Source: an uncultured Chloroflexota bacterium
Lineage (GTDB): Bacteria; Chloroflexota; UBA11872; UBA12225
Direction of reading: 5' to 3'
DNA length: 33,182 bases
Assembly (NCBI GenBank): GCA_902805635.1
Contig: CADCTC010000231.1
Location: 1-33,182 of the forward strand
Of this stretch, positions 23,022 to 30,998 are shown one piece after another. A program made the position numbers and the translations under genes. Below the pieces are notes generated by a model that was given only the letters and a program-made list of their open reading frames with translations, had not been told where the DNA came from and searched no databases. Position 1 is the first letter of the stretch, and the number at the start of each line of letters is the position of its first letter.

Positions 23022-25706
23022 CTAGCCGCCGGCCGCTGCCTGCTTACTACCATTCTGCGCCTGCGTCTGGGCAGCTTCGGCGCGGCGGGCCAGGGCGAAG
23101 CAGACCTCCTGGAGCCGCGCGGCGAAGGCGTGGGGGTCCTCGCCGGGCTCCAGGCGCAGCGGTTTGTCGAAGGCGATGGCGAGCGGGCCGCGCGTGATGG
23201 AAACGGGGATGTTGGCGATGGTCGGGCCGTGGTAATTCTCTAAATGAGCGGGCATCAGCTTCTCGCTGCCGGCCAGACCGAAGGGCACGACGGCCGCGTC
23301 CAGCGCGGCGGCCAGGTGCGCGACGCCGGGGCGGAAGCGGGCGCGCGGGTCATTGGTGATCTCGCGGTCGGGATCGGTGTGCTCGCCCTGCGGGAAGATC
23401 AGCACGGCGTTACCGGCGCCGGCCAGCTTGGCCAGGCCACGCAGGCTGGCCTCGCGCTCGCCGTACTGGCGCAGGGGATACACGCCAAACGCGACCTGCG
23501 CGTAGCGCGCGAACACGCCAGCGCTGGCGAAGCCACCGGCGTAGGCGGCGACCACCAGGCGGTTGAAGAAGCGCCGCGCGGCGGTCTGCTTGAGGCCGTG
23601 GCGGATCAGCGGGAGGTCGGCAAAGCTGCGGTGGGTGCCCGCAAAGATGACGTGGTTCGGCAAGTCCGCCAGGTGCTCGCGTCCCAGCACGATAGTGCGC
23701 GTGACGGCAAACGTGTAAAGCAGATCGAACGGAGACCCGACGAATCGCAAGCGGCGGCCCCAGGTGTACGGCCACAGCGGCTGCTCGGTGCTGGCGCCCT
23801 CGGCGCCGCCGGTGCGGTCACCACCGGAAGACTCCGGCGCGGCGGAGACGAAGCGGCGCAGCTCGTCCACGGTCATGTCGCCGCGCAGGTCGCCGTCGCC
23901 AATCGCCTTGCCGGTCTTCTCCTCCAGCGCCAGCGCCAGCTCGGTGAAAGAGAGGCTGTCCAGGCCCAGCTCGCCCAGCGTTTGAGCGCCGGTGACGCTG
24001 ACGGCGCGGGCGATGGCGGCGACCGCCTGGCCTACCGGGTCGTCGGCTGCTAGCGTTACGTCGATCTTTACCGAGCTTTCCTGGGTGGAGTCGGGTAGCG
24101 GCAGGAGATGGCGGCGCACTTTGAGGGTGGACGTGCGCGGGAAGTCTTCGTCAGGCCACCAGGCGGCGCTGGCTAGCCGCTGATGCTGCGCCAGGCGACC
24201 GTTGGCGCGGGCGACGATGGCGCCCACATCTACCGAGCGCCCGCGAGCCGGGATAAGGTAGGCGTGCAGGGTGGCGCCGCCGGCCTCGGAGGGAACGGCC
24301 ATGACGGTGGCGTCCTTCACGGCTTCGTCGGCGCGCAGGGCGTCTTCCACGTCCTGGGGCCACACCTTCATGCCCGAAGGCAGCACGATCAGGTCCTTGG
24401 CGCGGCCGGAGAGGCGCACGTTGCCCTGGATGTCGATCTCCGCCAGGTCGCCGGTGGCGTACCAGCCGTCAGACAGCACTTCGGCGGTCTTGACGGGGTC
24501 TTTCCAGTAGCCGAGCATGACGTTGGGCCCCTTGACCAGCAGCTCGCCCTCGGAATTGAGGCGCACCTGCACGCCGCGGATCGGCCTGCCGACGGCGCCG
24601 ATAGGGGTGGAGCCGTCGGCCGCGCTGGCCGCAATGACGGGAGAGCACTCGCTGGCGCCGTAGCCCTGCACGACGCGCACGCCGAGCTTCTCCCAGCGCA
24701 GCTGCGTGTCCGCCGGGAGGGCGGCGCCGCCGGCGGCCATGACGCGCAGCTGCCCCCCGATCTTCCGGTGCACCGGCCAGAACAGCCGGCGCCGCACAGC
24801 CAGTGGCAGGCGCGGGGCCAGCGAGTCCAAGGCGCGGTACACCGCCGCCGGCAGCTTGGCGCGCAGCTGCTGCTCCAGAGTGTTGCCCATCAGCGTGAGC
24901 AGCTGCGGCACACCGATCATGTGCGTGATGCGCTGCTCCGCCAGCACGCGCACGATGTCCGGGCCGCGCCGGCTGGGCACGTAGTGGATGGCGGCGCCGC
25001 ACGCGAGCGGGTAGAGCAGCCCGCACGTCATCTCGAAGAGGTGCGACAGCGGCAGGATGCTGGCCAGGCGGCACTCGGTGTCCAGCGGGATGTTGTCGCC
25101 CAGAGCGTCCACCTGGGAGCACAGGTTGGCGTGGGTGATCATGCAGCCCTTGGGGCTGCCGGTGGTGCCGGAAGTGAAGAAGATGGCGGCGAGGTCGGTG
25201 GGAGTAACGAGTGCTGAGTGCCGAGTACTGAGCGCCGCCCCGACCGCTTGCGGGGAGCCCGTGGAGGGGTGTGCTTCGACGGGCTCACCACTAGCGGCCG
25301 TGGCGGGGCGGGAGCCAGGGTCCCACCATTCTTCAACCTGGGCATTGGTCGCCCAGGGGGGGCGCTCGCCGTGGCCAGCGATGATGAGGCGGGGCTCGAC
25401 GGCGGCGATGATGCGCTCGGCGGCGTCGGGGTTCATCTCGCGGTCGAAGGGGACGGCGATGGCGCCGAGCTTCCAGAGGGCAAAGAGGAAGACGGGAGCG
25501 CGCCAGGCGCCGGGAACCCAGACGACGACGCGGTCGCCGTGGGTGACACCCAGGGCGGCGAGTTCGCCGGCCAGGGTGTCCACGGCGTCACGCAGCTGGG
25601 TGCTGGTGACAGTCTTCCACGCGAGGCCCTGCTGCGAGCCGAGGGCGATGGCTTCCGGGTATCGGGCAGCGCGGTCGAGGATGATTTCGTGGAGATGGGT
25701 GTACAT
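23022..25706 (-). CDS. AMP-dependent acyl ligase-ACP-acyltransferase fusion
   Basis: An 894-residue three-domain protein. Residues 1-540 are an ANL acyl-CoA/acyl-ACP ligase: TSGTTGSPKG (178-187), GYGASECSP (348-356), YATGD (416-420), GRAKDLIVLPSG, and the C-terminal lysine in STLKVRR. Residues 550-622 are an acyl carrier domain with LGLDSLS (Ser584 for phosphopantetheine). Residues 650-860 are a PlsC-type acyltransferase: HRSFAD (692-697, the HX4D motif) and FPQGEHTD (771-778, the FPEG-like motif). This order suggests a fatty acid is activated, loaded on the tethered carrier and passed to a lysophospholipid or other acceptor at the membrane. ATG 25706 has AAAGGAA seven bases upstream. Residues about 131-167 are encoded by inserted DNA repeats. 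Confidence 0.93.
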   Translation of the reverse strand: MYTHLHEIILDRAARYPEAIALGSQQGLAWKTVTSTQLRDAVDTLAGELAALGVTHGDRVVVWVPGAWRAPVFLFALWKLGAIAVPFDREMNPDAAERIIAAVEPRLIIAGHGERPPWATNAQVEEWWDPGSRPATAASGEPVEAHPSTGSPQAVGAALSTRHSALVTPTDLAAIFFTSGTTGSPKGCMITHANLCSQVDALGDNIPLDTECRLASILPLSHLFEMTCGLLYPLACGAAIHYVPSRRGPDIVRVLAEQRITHMIGVPQLLTLMGNTLEQQLRAKLPAAVYRALDSLAPRLPLAVRRRLFWPVHRKIGGQLRVMAAGGAALPADTQLRWEKLGVRVVQGYGASECSPVIAASAADGSTPIGAVGRPIRGVQVRLNSEGELLVKGPNVMLGYWKDPVKTAEVLSDGWYATGDLAEIDIQGNVRLSGRAKDLIVLPSGMKVWPQDVEDALRADEAVKDATVMAVPSEAGGATLHAYLIPARGRSVDVGAIVARANGRLAQHQRLASAAWWPDEDFPRTSTLKVRRHLLPLPDSTQESSVKIDVTLAADDPVGQAVAAIARAVSVTGAQTLGELGLDSLSFTELALALEEKTGKAIGDGDLRGDMTVDELRRFVSAAPESSGGDRTGGAEGASTEQPLWPYTWGRRLRFVGSPFDLLYTFAVTRTIVLGREHLADLPNHVIFAGTHRSFADLPLIRHGLKQTAARRFFNRLVVAAYAGGFASAGVFARYAQVAFGVYPLRQYGEREASLRGLAKLAGAGNAVLIFPQGEHTDPDREITNDPRARFRPGVAHLAAALDAAVVPFGLAGSEKLMPAHLENYHGPTIANIPVSITRGPLAIAFDKPLRLEPGEDPHAFAARLQEVCFALARRAEAAQTQAQNGSKQAAAGG
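25208..25297. repeat. Two adjacent repeat elements inserted in frame in the acyl ligase gene
   Basis: 25208-25232 holds the heptamer element (GAGTGCTGAGTGCCGAG), read on the coding strand as ALSTRHSAL. 25240-25297 is a degraded family A palindrome: GGGGTGTG at its centre, then TTCGACGGGCTCAC, matching TTCGACAAGCTCAG of the intact copies, with the other arm as GAGCCCGTGGA. It is read as GEPVEAHPSTGSPQAV. Together they add about 35 residues between two conserved blocks of the ligase domain, ahead of the TSGTTG motif, without breaking the frame. Confidence 0.8.
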
Positions 25707-25723
25707 GGTTGGGTTCCTTTGGA

Positions 25724-25768
25724 CCTCACCCTGGCCTTCGGCCTGTCCCTCTCCCACAAGAGAGGGAC
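25724..25768. repeat. CCCTCTCC repeat family, copy 2, in the acyl ligase leader
   Basis: CCTCACCCT, then a small GGCC-TTC-GGCC hairpin, then GTCCCTCTC (25745-25753) pairing with GAGAGGGAC (25760-25768). It lies 18 bp before the ligase start codon, in the leader of its mRNA. It can be read in frame with the ligase, which is why the open frame extends to 25778, but the ribosome binding site places the true start after it. Confidence 0.75.
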
Positions 25769-25943
25769 GTGTGGTCACGCCAGCTGGCGCGGCAGCGGAC
25801 TAACCAGGGATTGTCCTAACTGTGCACGGCGCAGGATGCCATGGGGTGACGTAGGGGTGCCAAAAACTGCCACACTGGGAGCGCAATGTTTGCAGTGCCG
25901 TGTTCCTGGGGGCCATGGGGGTTAAGAGGTGGTCTTACTTCCC

Positions 25944-25997
25944 CCGTTCGTGGTGAGCTTGTCGAACCATGCCCTTCGAAAAGCTCAGGGCGAACGG
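25944..25997. repeat. Palindromic repeat family A, copy 3, before the membrane HTH gene
   Basis: A 54 bp element with arms 25944-25966 and 25975-25997 and loop CCATGCCC; a few mismatches separate the arms (GTGGTGAGC against GCTCAGGGC). An ATG inside the element (25969) opens a frame that runs into the next gene (MPFEKLRANGG), so the repeat may supply an alternative start or a GGAGG-containing leader. The flanking 25779-25943 shows no gene. Confidence 0.88.
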
Positions 25998-26025
25998 AGG
26001 TTCTGAAGCGAGCACCAACCGCGTG

Positions 26026-27693
26026 ATGACGCTGGACGTGGCGGAGAGTGCGCTGGTATGCGCCGGGGTGGTGCTGGAGTGGGCGCTGGCGCTGTACGTG
26101 CTGACGCGGGGCGGGTGGACGCGGGTGCCGGTGCTGGCGGCGCTGGCGATGGCGGCGCTGGTGGTCTACCACGGTGGGGTCGGGCTGGCGCTGGTGGCGC
26201 ACTCCATGGAAGCGGCGACGCTGCTGCTGCGGGCGACGTGGCTGGGGCCGGCGCTGCTGCCGGCGCTGTGGCTGGCGCTGACGGCCGCGCTGGCGGCCGA
26301 CGAGGGGCCGGAGGCGCAGCGCGGGCGGCTGCGGGGCGCGTTCCAGGTAGCGGCGATCCTGGGCCTGGGATTGGGACTGTTCTTCGCGGCGGCGGGGATG
26401 TTCACGGACCTGGTGCGGGTGTGGGGGCCGGCGGGCCAGTTTGCGCCGGGGCCAACGCAGGAGCAGCGCGCGAGCGCCCCGGGGCCGCTGTTCCCGGCAT
26501 ACAGCGTGTACCTGGTGGGGTCCTCGCTGTGGGCGCTGTGGAACGTAGTGGCGCTCTGGCGGGCAAGCGCGGCGGGGACGCCGCTGCGCGCGCGCTGGCG
26601 GTGGCTGCTGCTGACGGCGCTGCTGTTCCTGGCGGCGGCGGGGTACCTCGGCATGGCGTCGAGCGACCTGGCGCTGACGGGGATCCCGGGCGATGTGCTG
26701 CTGATCGCGGGGATGCTGGTGATGGGGTGGACCATCGCGCGCTACGGAGCACTGGTGGCGGGGGAGGTCGTGGCGGGAGACGTGATCGCGTTCTCCTTAT
26801 CTATGGCGGGTGTGGTGGGAGCGTACACGCTGCTGGCGGCGGGGCTGCTGCCGCGCGGTGAAGGGGTGCTGGGCGCGTGGGTGTCGCGCTGGCTGCCGCT
26901 GGTGCTGGTGGCCATGGCGACGCACGTGCTGGTGAGCCGGCAGAGCCTGTGGCTGGAGCGGCTGGTGTATGGGCCGGCACGGGGCACGCTGCGGGACCGG
27001 CTGCGGGCGCTGGCGGCGCGGGTGGTGCGCCAGCCGGACGAGCTCTCCGCGCTGGTGGAGGTGCGCGAGAGCATGGCGGACATGGTGATGGTGCACGGGG
27101 ACCTCACCCCCGCCGCCCATGCGCTGCATGGGCCCCCGGCCTCTCCCGCAGGAGAGGGGAGACACGAGGTGCCGGGCACTGTGGCGGAAGCGGAGCGGGC
27201 GCCTCAGGGCCAGACGGCCAGTGGGGGAGCGCAACGGGGAGAGCTGGGGACGAGTGTGGCTGGAGAGATACAGCCTCACGCAGAAGCGGCAGCGCCGGCG
27301 GAGTTCCGGGTGTTGGTGGAGGGGGCGCTGCGGCGGCTGAACAGCGTGCCGGAGCTGAGCCGGCATCCGCTGCTGGAGGTGTTAGTCCCCAGCGTTCCCG
27401 GCAGCGTTCCCGGCCAAGGGGCCGGCGGCGCGTTGGAGCGGGCGGCGCGGCTGCGGGATGAGTTGGCGGGGGCGATCGCGCGGCTGCGGCCGGCGGGGGC
27501 ACGGCCGAACCCTGGGGCGCACGGGGCTGCCGGAGGATGGCTGCACTTCCTGGTGCTGCACGAGGCGTACGTGGAGGGGCGCCCCAACAAGGAGATCATG
27601 CAGCGGTACGTCCTGAGCGAGGGCACCTTCCACCGCGCGCGCCGCCGGGCGGTGGACGCGGTAGCGCTGGACCTGTATCCGCGGGCACGGTAA
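26026..27693 (+). CDS. Polytopic membrane protein with a C-terminal helix-turn-helix
   Basis: About 555 residues. The N-terminal 300 residues contain about seven or eight hydrophobic helices, for example ALVCAGVVLEWALALYVL, VAAILGLGLGLFFAAAGMF and WLLLTALLFLAAAGYLGMAS, resembling the 7TM sensor module found before some histidine kinases. A cytoplasmic stretch (RQSLWLERLVYGPARGTLRD) follows, but no H-box or ATPase domain. The C-terminus ends in WLHFLVLHEAYVEGRPNKEI then MQRYVLSEGTFHRARRRAVD, a likely HTH seen in Chloroflexota regulators. It may be a membrane-bound one-component regulator; this is inference. Residues about 359-381 derive from a DNA repeat. ATG 26026 is used; ATG 25969, inside the repeat, is an alternative. 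Confidence 0.75.
   Translation: MTLDVAESALVCAGVVLEWALALYVLTRGGWTRVPVLAALAMAALVVYHGGVGLALVAHSMEAATLLLRATWLGPALLPALWLALTAALAADEGPEAQRGRLRGAFQVAAILGLGLGLFFAAAGMFTDLVRVWGPAGQFAPGPTQEQRASAPGPLFPAYSVYLVGSSLWALWNVVALWRASAAGTPLRARWRWLLLTALLFLAAAGYLGMASSDLALTGIPGDVLLIAGMLVMGWTIARYGALVAGEVVAGDVIAFSLSMAGVVGAYTLLAAGLLPRGEGVLGAWVSRWLPLVLVAMATHVLVSRQSLWLERLVYGPARGTLRDRLRALAARVVRQPDELSALVEVRESMADMVMVHGDLTPAAHALHGPPASPAGEGRHEVPGTVAEAERAPQGQTASGGAQRGELGTSVAGEIQPHAEAAAPAEFRVLVEGALRRLNSVPELSRHPLLEVLVPSVPGSVPGQGAGGALERAARLRDELAGAIARLRPAGARPNPGAHGAAGGWLHFLVLHEAYVEGRPNKEIMQRYVLSEGTFHRARRRAVDAVALDLYPRAR
27102..27160. repeat. CCCTCTCC repeat family, copy 3, in frame inside the membrane HTH gene
   Basis: CCTCACCCCC, then GCCCATG-CGCTG-CATGGGC (27115-27133), then CCTCTCC-CGCA-GGAGAGG (27140-27157). 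The two nested hairpins match the two-part layout of the copy at 25724-25768. It is read as DLTPAAHALHGPPASPAGEG, low-complexity sequence between conserved-looking segments, lengthening the cytoplasmic linker of the protein. Confidence 0.8.
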
Positions 27694-27734
27694 TGGTCGT
27701 GCCCCTGACGATCGACTGTCGTCAGAGGTCCGCG

Positions 27735-28052
27735 CTATGAGGCCGCGGACACGCTCGCGGACCAGAGGTTCCGGATGATGAGCCCGAGCATGCCCGTGTG
27801 CCGGGGACGCCTGTGCTGCGGGCCAAAGCGCACGCGCCTGAGGACCTCGCCGAGCGTCGCGGGCGCCGGCACCTCCGGCAGCTCGCGCAAGGAGCGGCTG
27901 ATCCGACCATACGCCAGAGCCGTGGCTGCGCACCGCGCGCACGTGTCCAGGTGTCGCTCGACGGCGGCGCGGGTCGACGCGCCGAGCGCGTGATCGGTGT
28001 AGGCCGACAGGTCTTCGCCGCGGGGGTGCAGCGCGCGTGCCAGTGATTCCAT
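27735..28052 (-). CDS. zf-HC2 (anti-sigma-factor-like zinc finger) protein
   Basis: A 105-residue protein starting at ATG 28052 with AGGAG five bases upstream. HLDTCARC (H34, C38, C41) is the HxxxCxxC zinc site of the ZAS/zf-HC2 anti-sigma fold, within LSAYTDHALGASTRAAVERH. The C-terminus ends in MLGLIIRNLWSASVSAAS, too short to be a sure membrane anchor, so the protein lacks the usual extracytoplasmic sensor half. No sigma factor gene is adjacent, making it an orphan. It converges on the membrane HTH gene with 41 bp between them. It probably binds a sigma factor or another regulator in the cytoplasm. Confidence 0.82.
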   Translation of the reverse strand: MESLARALHPRGEDLSAYTDHALGASTRAAVERHLDTCARCAATALAYGRISRSLRELPEVPAPATLGEVLRRVRFGPQHRRPRHTGMLGLIIRNLWSASVSAAS

Positions 28053-28382
28053 CTGTACTCCTGATCCTTCTGTGTGCCGGTCTTCGGGAACCTGCAGGTC
28101 CCCGCGGGGTATCCGCACAGTAGGACGGATGTACTAACCGCAGGTTGCGGGCGCAGCAGTGGTTGGGCTGGCGTGCGATAGGGTCTGCTGCGCAATCCCG
28201 GCAGCTGGCGGGTGATGGAGAAGGCGGGGATGGTCCGCGTGGGGGGGCCGGCACCCGCCAGTCCGCCCCGTACGAACACGGCCAGGAGCGACTCTCACAA
28301 AGGCGCGCGTGGGATGGCCTTGCTGGCGCTGGAGGAGGGGCCGGAAGGCGGGTCCGTCGTGGCCTATCGTGACGGCGCGCGA
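28053..28382. other. Gap without a supported gene
   Basis: This 330 bp between the zf-HC2 gene and the membrane-anchored hypothetical contains only overlapping short frames on both strands, none with a ribosome binding site or recognisable protein. The first part presumably carries the promoter of the zf-HC2 gene, but no clear -35/-10 pair stands out. Confidence 0.5.
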
Positions 28383-28889
28383 TCACGCGGCGGGCTGGAG
28401 ATCTACATCGCACGCGCCGCGGTCGATGGTCGCCACGTACCAGCGCTCGCCGATGCGCCGCATGCCGAAGCCGATGGTGTCGCACGGCTGGCTCTCGCGC
28501 GCCACGCACGCGCTCGCGAAGCGCGCCTCAAAGAAGGCGCCGTCGTGCCCGCCGCTGACCGCCCTGGCGGCGTGTTCTACCGGGACCCCGCGACACCCGG
28601 GCATGAGGCGCTGGTACTCTCGCAGGTAGCCGCGCAGGGCCGCAGGGACGCCGCCAGCCTCCTCGGGCACGAGTAGCGCCGCCCACCGCGCCTCGTCCCC
28701 GGCGAGCAGCGCGCTGATCACTTCCCGCCCCGTGTCGCGGACGGCGGGCAGCTCACTCCGGGGAGTCGACACGAGCAGCAGCGCGAGCAACCCGGCCAGA
28801 CTCGCGAACACGAGCAGCGCGGAAGCACTCCCCACCAGGATGAGCCCCCATCGGAGTCGCCGTTTCCATGCCGTCGATGAGAGGGGCAT
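28383..28889 (-). CDS. Membrane-anchored hypothetical protein
   Basis: A 168-residue protein with one N-terminal membrane helix after a basic start (STAWKRRLRWGLILVGSASA then LLVFASLAGLLALLLV). The rest is extracytoplasmic and resembles a small NTF2/SnoaL-like or DUF4878-type domain: TGREVISALLAGDEARWAAL, LRGYLREYQRLMPGCRGVPV and a final beta-rich IGERWYVATIDRGACDVDL. Two pairs of cysteines (MPGCRG, SACVARESQPCD) could form disulfides. Family assignment is tentative. ATG 28889 is used; the ribosome binding site is weak (GCAGAG). An upstream open frame reaches 29060 but reads like shadow sequence. Confidence 0.72.
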   Translation of the reverse strand: MPLSSTAWKRRLRWGLILVGSASALLVFASLAGLLALLLVSTPRSELPAVRDTGREVISALLAGDEARWAALLVPEEAGGVPAALRGYLREYQRLMPGCRGVPVEHAARAVSGGHDGAFFEARFASACVARESQPCDTIGFGMRRIGERWYVATIDRGACDVDLQPAA

Positions 28890-29356
28890 GATTGCTCTGC
28901 CGTCAAAGGTGCCTGGGATACATCCGTCCAGGAGCTGGAGGTCGCGGAAGATGTGGTGACGATGTGGTTGGCGTCTTCCTCCAGGCCCACCACCTGCTCG
29001 CGCCGCACAAGGTAGGTGTGGACGCTGGTGGCGAAGACGAAGGTGTCCTCGCTGTAGCACCGGCTGAGTCCGCAGTCGAACTCTACGCGAAGAGCGTGCC
29101 CCCGTGCGTCAGGTCCACGCCAGGAGAACACCGCGGCCTCCCGCCCTGTGACAGCAGCCCGACAACTGGGTGACTGCACCCAAGTTGCGCCAGACAAACC
29201 AGGCCTGAAGTCAGTTCCTGCTGCCCCTTGCCCGATCAGGCGAGGCCGCTCATTGGGGCGGTTGCCACCTGTCCACGAGTCGAGCAGGTCCAGCTTGTCC
29301 GCCAGCCTCCGGTACCCATGGATCACGCGCGGGCGCCTCGCCCCATGCGCCGTCAC
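28718..29356 (-). CDS. Uncertain hypothetical ORF overlapping the membrane-anchored gene
   Basis: A 212-residue open frame. Its middle reads like real protein: GREAAVFSWRGPDARGHALR then VEFDCGLSRCYSEDTFVFAT and VRREQVVGLEEDANHIV. Its last 57 residues overlap the preceding gene in another frame and look like shadow sequence. A shorter real gene, or a gene broken by a frameshift near 28900, would explain both observations. No domain is recognised and there is no good ribosome binding site. A bulged hairpin (AACTGGGTG with CACCCAAGTT) lies inside at 29164-29186. Confidence 0.3.
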   Translation of the reverse strand: MTAHGARRPRVIHGYRRLADKLDLLDSWTGGNRPNERPRLIGQGAAGTDFRPGLSGATWVQSPSCRAAVTGREAAVFSWRGPDARGHALRVEFDCGLSRCYSEDTFVFATSVHTYLVRREQVVGLEEDANHIVTTSSATSSSWTDVSQAPLTAEQSCPSHRRHGNGDSDGGSSWWGVLPRCSCSRVWPGCSRCCSCRLPGVSCPPSATRGGK

Positions 29357-29395
29357 GTACGGAACGCGCCTCGCGGCCCGGCCTCACTAGCATCG

Positions 29396-30610
29396 TCAGC
29401 GTGAGGCCCCAGGTGGTGCGCCACCCGCACCAGCGTTTCCAGCACGCATCCAGAAGTCACCAATCACGGGATAGTGGTCTGACCCGCCGGAGTCACGCCC
29501 CACAGTTGTGGCGTAGGGCGTGACACTCGGCGACGATAGTAGGTAGTCGAGGCGAAGCAGCGGCAATGGGATGTTCCACTCCCCGCGGATCCCACGTATC
29601 TGGGTCGCCCCGGTGGGGAAGGTGTGTCCGAACCCCCATCCCACACGCCGGTGGGCGTCCTGCAGCCCCGCTGCACGCAGGCGCCTGTAATCGCCAGCCT
29701 GATCCGTGAAGTTGAGGTCTCCGGCCACGATTAGTGGCTCACCCGAACGAATCAGCGACGCCAGCTGCGGCACGAGCACACTGACCTCGTGAAACCGCCA
29801 GTGTGATGCCGGCCCGACGATCACGGGCACGTCCAAGACCGGCACGCGACGGTGGAGGACCGTCGGCGTGGTGAGGTGCAGATTGACCACGTGGAGCGCT
29901 TGCCCCCGGACCGAGACCACCGCGTGCTGCCACTGCGCGTCGCGGTGGGAGCCCGCCCAGGGTTCCTCGCCTACTATCGGGTGGCGGCTCCACAGGCCCG
30001 TGCCCGCCCATCCAATTTCCGGCCGCAGCCGCAGGTGGGGGTAGCTACCTCCGAGCCCCGCGGCCATCGCCGGCATTGCGGCAGCTGAGAGCTCCTGTAC
30101 TAGCACGACATCCGGGTCTGCGTCGTGGATGGCGGCGATCACGCCGTCCAGCGGCTTGGGCCGGGCCGTGATGTTGAAGGTCATGACGCGCACCGTGCTG
30201 CCTTCGGCCGCCGCTTCGGCGGAGCCCCGCGCCACCACGCCGGGCGCCTGCCCGGCGCGAGGCAAGAACAGCTCGCCGTACAGCGCACCGAACACGATCC
30301 AGGGGAGCGCGCTCGCCAGCGGAGCCACCCAGCTGCGGCCCGCCCCGAGTACCGCGACGGCTATCCATAGCGGGAGCGGCAGGAACAGCCACGGCATGAA
30401 GGCGATCACGAGGGCAGCCACCGCCTGGAGCACGCCCGCGCCTCCTCCCGTGGGCCCTGCCGGCGGCGGTGCGGCCTCCCACCGCCGGGCAAGCACTGCA
30501 CAGATGAGGAGCACCGCATGCAGGGCAGGCAGCGCCGCCAGCCAGCCGTGCCGCGTGACGTGTACGGCCTGTGGTCTGCCTCGATTGCCGGGCTTGGTAG
30601 GTCGCGCCAT
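29396..30610 (-). CDS. Endonuclease/exonuclease/phosphatase family protein, membrane-anchored
   Basis: A 404-residue protein. The N-terminal 115 residues contain about three hydrophobic helices (WLAALPALHAVLLICAVLA, VLQAVAALVIAFMPWLFLPL, PLASALPWIVFGALYGELFL). The catalytic EEP domain follows: VRVMTFNI, DADPDVVLVQE (Mg-binding Glu), VVNLHLTTPT, VAGDLNFTD, RLDYLLSS and the terminal SDHYPVIGDF with the catalytic Asp-His pair. This family hydrolyses phosphodiester or phosphomonoester bonds in nucleic acids, phospholipids or similar; the three-helix anchored form (YafD-like) would place the active site outside the membrane. The substrate is unknown. ATG 30610 lacks a clear ribosome binding site. 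The preceding 30611-30752 shows no gene. Confidence 0.9.
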   Translation of the reverse strand: MARPTKPGNRGRPQAVHVTRHGWLAALPALHAVLLICAVLARRWEAAPPPAGPTGGGAGVLQAVAALVIAFMPWLFLPLPLWIAVAVLGAGRSWVAPLASALPWIVFGALYGELFLPRAGQAPGVVARGSAEAAAEGSTVRVMTFNITARPKPLDGVIAAIHDADPDVVLVQELSAAAMPAMAAGLGGSYPHLRLRPEIGWAGTGLWSRHPIVGEEPWAGSHRDAQWQHAVVSVRGQALHVVNLHLTTPTVLHRRVPVLDVPVIVGPASHWRFHEVSVLVPQLASLIRSGEPLIVAGDLNFTDQAGDYRRLRAAGLQDAHRRVGWGFGHTFPTGATQIRGIRGEWNIPLPLLRLDYLLSSPSVTPYATTVGRDSGGSDHYPVIGDFWMRAGNAGAGGAPPGASR

Positions 30611-30752
30611 CGTCGTCCGACTCTACGCTGCCAGGGTTGTGATCCGGTCCAGATTCGGTACTGCCATTTGAATTCGCAGCCTACCCGGCCGAACCTGACA
30701 GCAGGCGTTCCGACCGAGTGGGAGCAATAGGCACCGGTGCAGCGTTGTCTCA

Positions 30753-30998
30753 ATGACAGCGCCAACGATTCGGTCTCGCGAATCAGCTGGCGTGCGGATG
30801 GGGCTCGCCGAGGCGCAGACCGGACCACTCCGGGCAGCGCCGGGCGCGGCTGTCCCACTCGACGAGGACGGAACGAGCGTGCGGCAGGGGAGTGCCCGGC
30901 ACGCCGAGACCGAGCGAGCAGAGCCGCCCGACAGAGACGGTGAGGCAGGCCCAGCGGGGAATCACAGCCGTACGCACAGGAGGTCAGGTTCAGGATGA
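30753..30998 (+). CDS. Possible 81-residue hypothetical protein
   Basis: This open frame overlaps the next micro-ORF as ATGA (its TGA at 30996 shares bases with ATG 30995), the arrangement of coupled genes. The protein is charged and low in hydrophobic residues (SVRQGSARHAETERAEPPDR), so it would be disordered. No ribosome binding site precedes ATG 30753 and no family is recognised. It may equally be a non-coding leader. Confidence 0.3.
   Translation: MTAPTIRSRESAGVRMGLAEAQTGPLRAAPGAAVPLDEDGTSVRQGSARHAETERAEPPDRDGEAGPAGNHSRTHRRSGSG

Noticed and set aside
26058..26861. A 267-codon Gly/Ala-rich frame inside the membrane HTH gene
   Set aside because: It is a +2 shadow of codons rich in GCG and GTG; the true frame has hydrophobic helices with normal spacing.
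27382..28509. A 375-codon minus-strand frame spanning the end of the membrane HTH gene and the zf-HC2 gene
   Set aside because: It reads as Arg/Pro/Ala shadow sequence, and the zf-HC2 gene with its own ribosome binding site lies in a different frame of the same strand.
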